This document shows positions 6,514 through 8,883 of a stretch of DNA of 8,883 nt, one piece after another. The notes beneath the pieces are model-generated. The model saw only the letters and a list, made by a program, of their open reading frames with translations, was not told the DNA's origin and did not search any database. The position numbers and the translations under genes were made by a program. This stretch comes from CAVPGH01 sp046726955. GTDB lineage: Bacteria; Acidobacteriota; Vicinamibacteria; Fen-336. Numbering within the stretch: position 1 is the stretch's first letter; every line of letters starts with the position of its first letter. The stretch lies in the NCBI GenBank assembly GCA_046726955.1, contig JBKPBQ010000165.1:1-8883 (forward strand). The letters run 5' to 3'.

Positions 6514-7812
6514 ATGAGGCACTCGTCCCTTCGACTCGGTGCAGTAGTCGTCCTGCTCGCCGCAGCGCGGCTCGCGGCCGCGGCCGACGCGGCCGCGACG
6601 TACGTGAAGTGCGGAAGGCTTTTCGACAGCGCGACGGGTACGGTGCGCCCCGGCATCGCCCTCGTCGTGCGGGAAGGAACGATCGTGGAGGCGGGGCCCG
6701 GCGTGGAAGCGCCCGCGGGCGCGACCGTCCTCGACCTGGCCGCCTTCACCGTCGTCCCCGGCCTGATCGACGCTCACACGCACATTGCGCTACACCCGGG
6801 CGGCTACGACGAGCAGATCCTCCGCGAGACCCCCGAGCTCCGGGCGATCCACGCCACCGTCAACGCGCGTCTCACCCTGGAGGCGGGGATCACGACCGTG
6901 CGCGACCTCGGGAACGAGGGAGCGGGCCTCGCCGACATCGCCGTCCGCGACGCCGTGGCCAAGGGGCTCGTGCCCGGCCCGCGCATCCTCGCCGCGATCC
7001 AGCCGGTGACGTCGACCGGCGCGTACGGCCTCGTGGGCTACTCGCCCCTCGCCGTCCTGCCCGCGATCTCCTACGAAGCGGACGGCCCCGCCGACGTGCG
7101 CCGCCAGGTGCGCAAGCTCGTGCGGCAGGGCGCCGACGTGATCAAGGTGTACATGGAGAGCTTCGAGAAGAAGGCGGCGACGGGCGAGGTGCTCTCCGGC
7201 GCCCGCGTCTACACCGACGAGGAGCTGCGCGCGCTGGTGGAGGAGGCGCACGCGGCGGGAGTGAAGGCGGCCGCTCACACGTACTCCGACGAGAACGCGC
7301 GGCGGGCGGTGGAGGCCGGCATCGACTCGATCGAGCACGGCCTGTACCTGACGGAGGCCACATTCCGCACGATGGCCGAGCGGAAGGTCGCCTACGTGCC
7401 GACGCTGCTCGTCTACGAGCTCTGGCGCGACGGCAAGATCTTCCCCGGCTCCTCGGCGGAGACGCGGGAGAGGCTGCGCAAGACCGTGGACCGCCACGCC
7501 GAAGCTTTCCGGGCCGCGCTCCGTACGCCGGTGAGCATCGTGATGGGCTCGGACACGTTCGAGCTGCCGGGCACCAACGCGCAGGAGCTCGTGTCCATGG
7601 TTCGCACCGGGATGAAGCCCGCGGAAGCCCTGCGCTCGGCCACCTCCCGCGCGGCCGACCTCCTGGGTCTCGCCGGGCGCGTGGGCACGCTGCAGAAGGG
7701 CGCGGCGGCGGATCTCGTCGCCCTCGCCGGTGACCCGCTCCAGGACATCGAGACGGTCATGCGGCCCGCGCTCGTCATGAAGGACGGGAAGGTCGTCCTC
7801 GACCGTCGCTGA
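6514..7812 (+). CDS. Exported metal-dependent amidohydrolase (COG1228-like, imidazolonepropionase/prolidase-like)
   Basis: This is a 432-residue amidohydrolase-superfamily protein with a signal peptide: basic start MRHSSLR, hydrophobic core to about residue 24, and a likely cleavage in the LAAAAD region. It is therefore predicted to act outside the cytoplasm. Metal ligands are complete for a binuclear site: His88 and His90 in DAHTHI, the probable carboxylated Lys211 in DVIKVYMES, His255 in AAHTYS, His275 in IEHGLY, and Asp347 in MGSDTF. A flanking beta-sandwich is formed by the N-terminal VKCGRLFDSATG part and the C-terminal KGAAADLVALAGDPLQDI part. Relatives include Xaa-Pro dipeptidases and uncharacterised hydrolases; the substrate cannot be read from sequence. 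It starts 21 bases after the DAHP synthase stop with no clear Shine-Dalgarno sequence (upstream is pyrimidine-rich). The signal peptide fixes the start. A role in aromatic metabolism is not evident. Confidence 0.9.
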   Translation: MRHSSLRLGAVVVLLAAARLAAAADAAATYVKCGRLFDSATGTVRPGIALVVREGTIVEAGPGVEAPAGATVLDLAAFTVVPGLIDAHTHIALHPGGYDEQILRETPELRAIHATVNARLTLEAGITTVRDLGNEGAGLADIAVRDAVAKGLVPGPRILAAIQPVTSTGAYGLVGYSPLAVLPAISYEADGPADVRRQVRKLVRQGADVIKVYMESFEKKAATGEVLSGARVYTDEELRALVEEAHAAGVKAAAHTYSDENARRAVEAGIDSIEHGLYLTEATFRTMAERKVAYVPTLLVYELWRDGKIFPGSSAETRERLRKTVDRHAEAFRAALRTPVSIVMGSDTFELPGTNAQELVSMVRTGMKPAEALRSATSRAADLLGLAGRVGTLQKGAAADLVALAGDPLQDIETVMRPALVMKDGKVVLDRR

Positions 7813-7827
7813 GCGTTCCTGCCGCTA

Positions 7828-7859
7828 AGCTCGTACTGGTTCCGGAACCAGTGCGAGCT
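7828..7859. terminator. Near-perfect hairpin, probable transcription terminator after the amidohydrolase
   Basis: The 16-base left arm AGCTCGTACTGGTTCC is followed at once by its inverted copy, with a single mismatch (T7834 opposite G7853) that still pairs as G-U in RNA. The hairpin begins 16 bases after the amidohydrolase stop and its centre is TTCCGGAA. There is no T-run on its right side (TGGTCGCGACG follows), so it is not a classic intrinsic terminator; it could instead be an RNA-stabilising stem, a non-canonical terminator or a protein-binding palindrome. The placement at the end of the gene run favours a 3'-end function. Confidence 0.55.
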
Positions 7860-8099
7860 GGTCGCGACGCCCAGATCGTGAGCAGCTCGCGCGCACTCGG
7901 TTGGCGACGCCACGTCGCTTCGAGCTACTGCCGCCTTCGACAGAGCTGACCACAACTTCAGACCATCGAAGCGTTCACGGCCACTCCCGCGCGGAGAGCG
8001 TCGCGTGGCACTTTTCGTGCTCATTGCCGCGCGACGACGAGTCCGCGCTCACATCGCCGCGTCCGTCGAAGCGGGAAACGAGCGGACATCGCCCAAATC

Positions 8100-8107
8100 G
8101 AGGAGGA
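8100..8107 (+). promoter_or_regulatory. Strong ribosome binding site for the secreted repeat protein
   Basis: GAGGAGGA lies four bases upstream of the ATG at 8111 (core AGGAGG at 8101-8106). It is close to the full anti-16S complement and is the best such site in the window. It fixes the start of the downstream gene. Confidence 0.8.
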
Positions 8108-8110
8108 ATC

Positions 8111-8883
8111 ATGTCCAGGCTCCCGGCGTTCCGCTCTCTGTGCGTGGCCGCGATCGTCGCGCTCTCCGCCTTCGTCGGCGCGGACAGCGCCCTTGCCGGT
8201 CCCGCCAACGACAACTTCGGCAGTCCGACCGAGGTCACCCCCATCCCGTTCTCGCAGAGCGGCGACCTCAACGGGGCAACGATCGAACCGAACGAGCCGA
8301 TCCCCTGCTTCGGCGCGCAGCAGACGACGTGGTATCACGTCACGGTCCCGAGCACGATGGCGCTCAGGGTCGCGGTGACGAACGCGTCCTTCAACGTCTT
8401 CACGGCCGGGAACGGGGGGATCGAGTCCCTGGGTTTCATCGGCTGCGCGTCCCAAAACTTCGAGTTCGTCGCCACCTCCGCGACCTCGTACTACATCCAG
8501 GTCCTCAGCTTCTTCCCCGTCCAGTACCACGTCGACGTGACAGTCGTCCCTCCGCCTCTCAACGACAACTTCGAGGATGCTGCCAGCATCGACAGCCTGC
8601 CCTTCACGGACACGGTCGACCTCATCGCCGCGACGCTCCAGACCGGCGAGCCCATCCCCGGCGGCTTCAACGCGAGCGCCTGGTACGTGGTCAATCCCTC
8701 GTCGCCCGGTCGCTTGAGCGTGAGCCTGAACTCGTTCGGACCATGCTGCTCCTTCCCGTTCCTCGCCGTGTACACGGGCTCCGCGTTCAACGATCTCTCG
8801 CTCGTTGGACAGCGCGGACCGTTCAGCTCGCCGCTCACCTTCTTTGCCGACCCGGCATCGACGTACTACATCCAGGTCTCCGC
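8111..8883 (+). CDS. Secreted protein with tandem NDNF (PPC-like) beta-sandwich repeats; 3' partial
   Basis: The frame is open from the ATG at 8111 to the window end (257 full codons, no stop). The product starts with a signal peptide, MSRLPAFRSLCVAAIVALSA and onward, with a likely cleavage after the ALA at residues 27-29, leaving a mature protein starting GPANDNF. Two repeats follow: residues 33-150 and 151 onward. Each starts with NDNF, then has a (N/G)EPIP motif, a Trp-Tyr-x-Val strand (TTWYHVTVP and SAWYVVNP), and ends in a TYYIQV or SYYIQV strand. Repeat 2 also shows FLAVYTGSAF. This is the pattern of pre-peptidase C-terminal-like and related beta-sandwich domains in large extracellular bacterial proteins, where they serve as adhesion, carbohydrate-contact or spacer modules. 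Any catalytic or anchoring domain would lie beyond the window. It appears to be a separate transcription unit. Exact function unknown. Confidence 0.85.
   Translation, partial: MSRLPAFRSLCVAAIVALSAFVGADSALAGPANDNFGSPTEVTPIPFSQSGDLNGATIEPNEPIPCFGAQQTTWYHVTVPSTMALRVAVTNASFNVFTAGNGGIESLGFIGCASQNFEFVATSATSYYIQVLSFFPVQYHVDVTVVPPPLNDNFEDAASIDSLPFTDTVDLIAATLQTGEPIPGGFNASAWYVVNPSSPGRLSVSLNSFGPCCSFPFLAVYTGSAFNDLSLVGQRGPFSSPLTFFADPASTYYIQVS
8207..8560 (+). repeat. NDNF protein repeat 1
   Basis: This first copy, about 118 residues, runs from NDNFGSPTEV to TVVPPPL. It shares the 13-base string AACGACAACTTCG at its start and TACTACATCCAGGTC (8489-8503) near its end with repeat 2. Elsewhere the two copies are diverged, so the repeat is old and recognised mainly in protein. 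It has Cys residues in IPCFG and IGCAS that could pair, but repeat 2 does not keep them at the same places. Confidence 0.75.
8561..8883 (+). repeat. NDNF protein repeat 2 (truncated by window end)
   Basis: The second copy starts at NDNFEDAASID and reaches the TYYIQV strand (matching DNA at 8864-8878) just before the window ends. It contains an adjacent Cys pair (PCCSF) absent from repeat 1, and the LAVYTGSAF strand seen in many PPC-like domains. More copies may follow beyond the window. Confidence 0.72.

Larger units (their letters stand above)
7813..8110. other. Intergenic region between the amidohydrolase and the repeat protein
   Basis: This 298-bp stretch has no convincing gene. It holds the strong hairpin at 7828-7859 near its left end and the ribosome binding site of the next gene at its right end. 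Between them is a modest stem (CGTCGCG at 7999-8005 with CGCGACG at 8030-8036) enclosing a 4-bp GCAC/GTGC hairpin with a TTTTC loop, which may be chance. The promoter of the downstream gene is expected here, but I see no clear -35/-10 pair. Minus-strand reading is open across much of it, running into the amidohydrolase antisense; I do not regard it as a gene. Confidence 0.6.

Noticed and set aside
5368..6783. 471-codon open frame on the minus strand across the DAHP synthase
   Set aside because: His/Arg/Asp-rich shadow of the synthase gene with no recognisable motif or start signal.
7828..7859. Integron attC site
   Set aside because: No asymmetric bulges or core-site motifs; the palindrome is nearly perfect with no unpaired central spacers and no integrase nearby.
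7999..8036. Riboswitch or structured leader upstream of the secreted repeat protein
   Set aside because: Only a 7-bp stem and a 4-bp inner hairpin; no known riboswitch core is recognisable and chance is likely at this GC content.

Overview
The window (8,883 bp, very GC-rich, strong G/C at third codon positions) is bacterial chromosomal DNA carrying an aromatic amino acid operon, all on the + strand. It enters inside a trpG-trpD fusion and continues trpC, trpF, trpB, a Rid (YjgF/YER057c/UK114) family gene, trpA, an AroQ-type chorismate mutase and a type I-beta DAHP synthase. A secreted amidohydrolase follows at the end of this run. After a 298-bp gap with a strong hairpin, a secreted protein with tandem NDNF (PPC-like) repeats begins and runs off the right edge. 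Base composition, the fused TrpGD, separate TrpC and TrpF and the NDNF-repeat protein would suit an Acidobacteriota-like or similar high-GC, Gram-negative environmental lineage. That placement is inference only; no rRNA or lineage marker is present.

Layout: 1-1331 TrpGD (5' end outside the window); 1328-2107 TrpC; 2104-2736 TrpF; 2733-3920 TrpB; 3917-4339 Rid-family protein; 4336-5112 TrpA; 5091-5435 chorismate mutase; 5443-6492 DAHP synthase; 6514-7812 exported amidohydrolase; 7813-8110 intergenic with a 16-bp-arm hairpin; 8111-8883 secreted repeat protein, 3' truncated. Every junction from trpD to trpA is a 4-nt stop/start overlap (GTGA or ATGA), so these genes are almost surely co-transcribed and translationally coupled.

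Together the genes make the entry enzyme of the shikimate pathway (DAHP synthase), the branch enzyme toward Phe/Tyr (chorismate mutase), and all steps from anthranilate to tryptophan. Anthranilate synthase is represented only by the end of its glutaminase; trpE presumably lies upstream, outside the window. The main oddity is the Rid-family gene inserted between the two tryptophan synthase subunit genes. It lacks the arginine that defines catalytically active RidA deaminases. No mobile element, CRISPR array, tRNA or rRNA was seen, and the operon's promoter and leader are outside the window.
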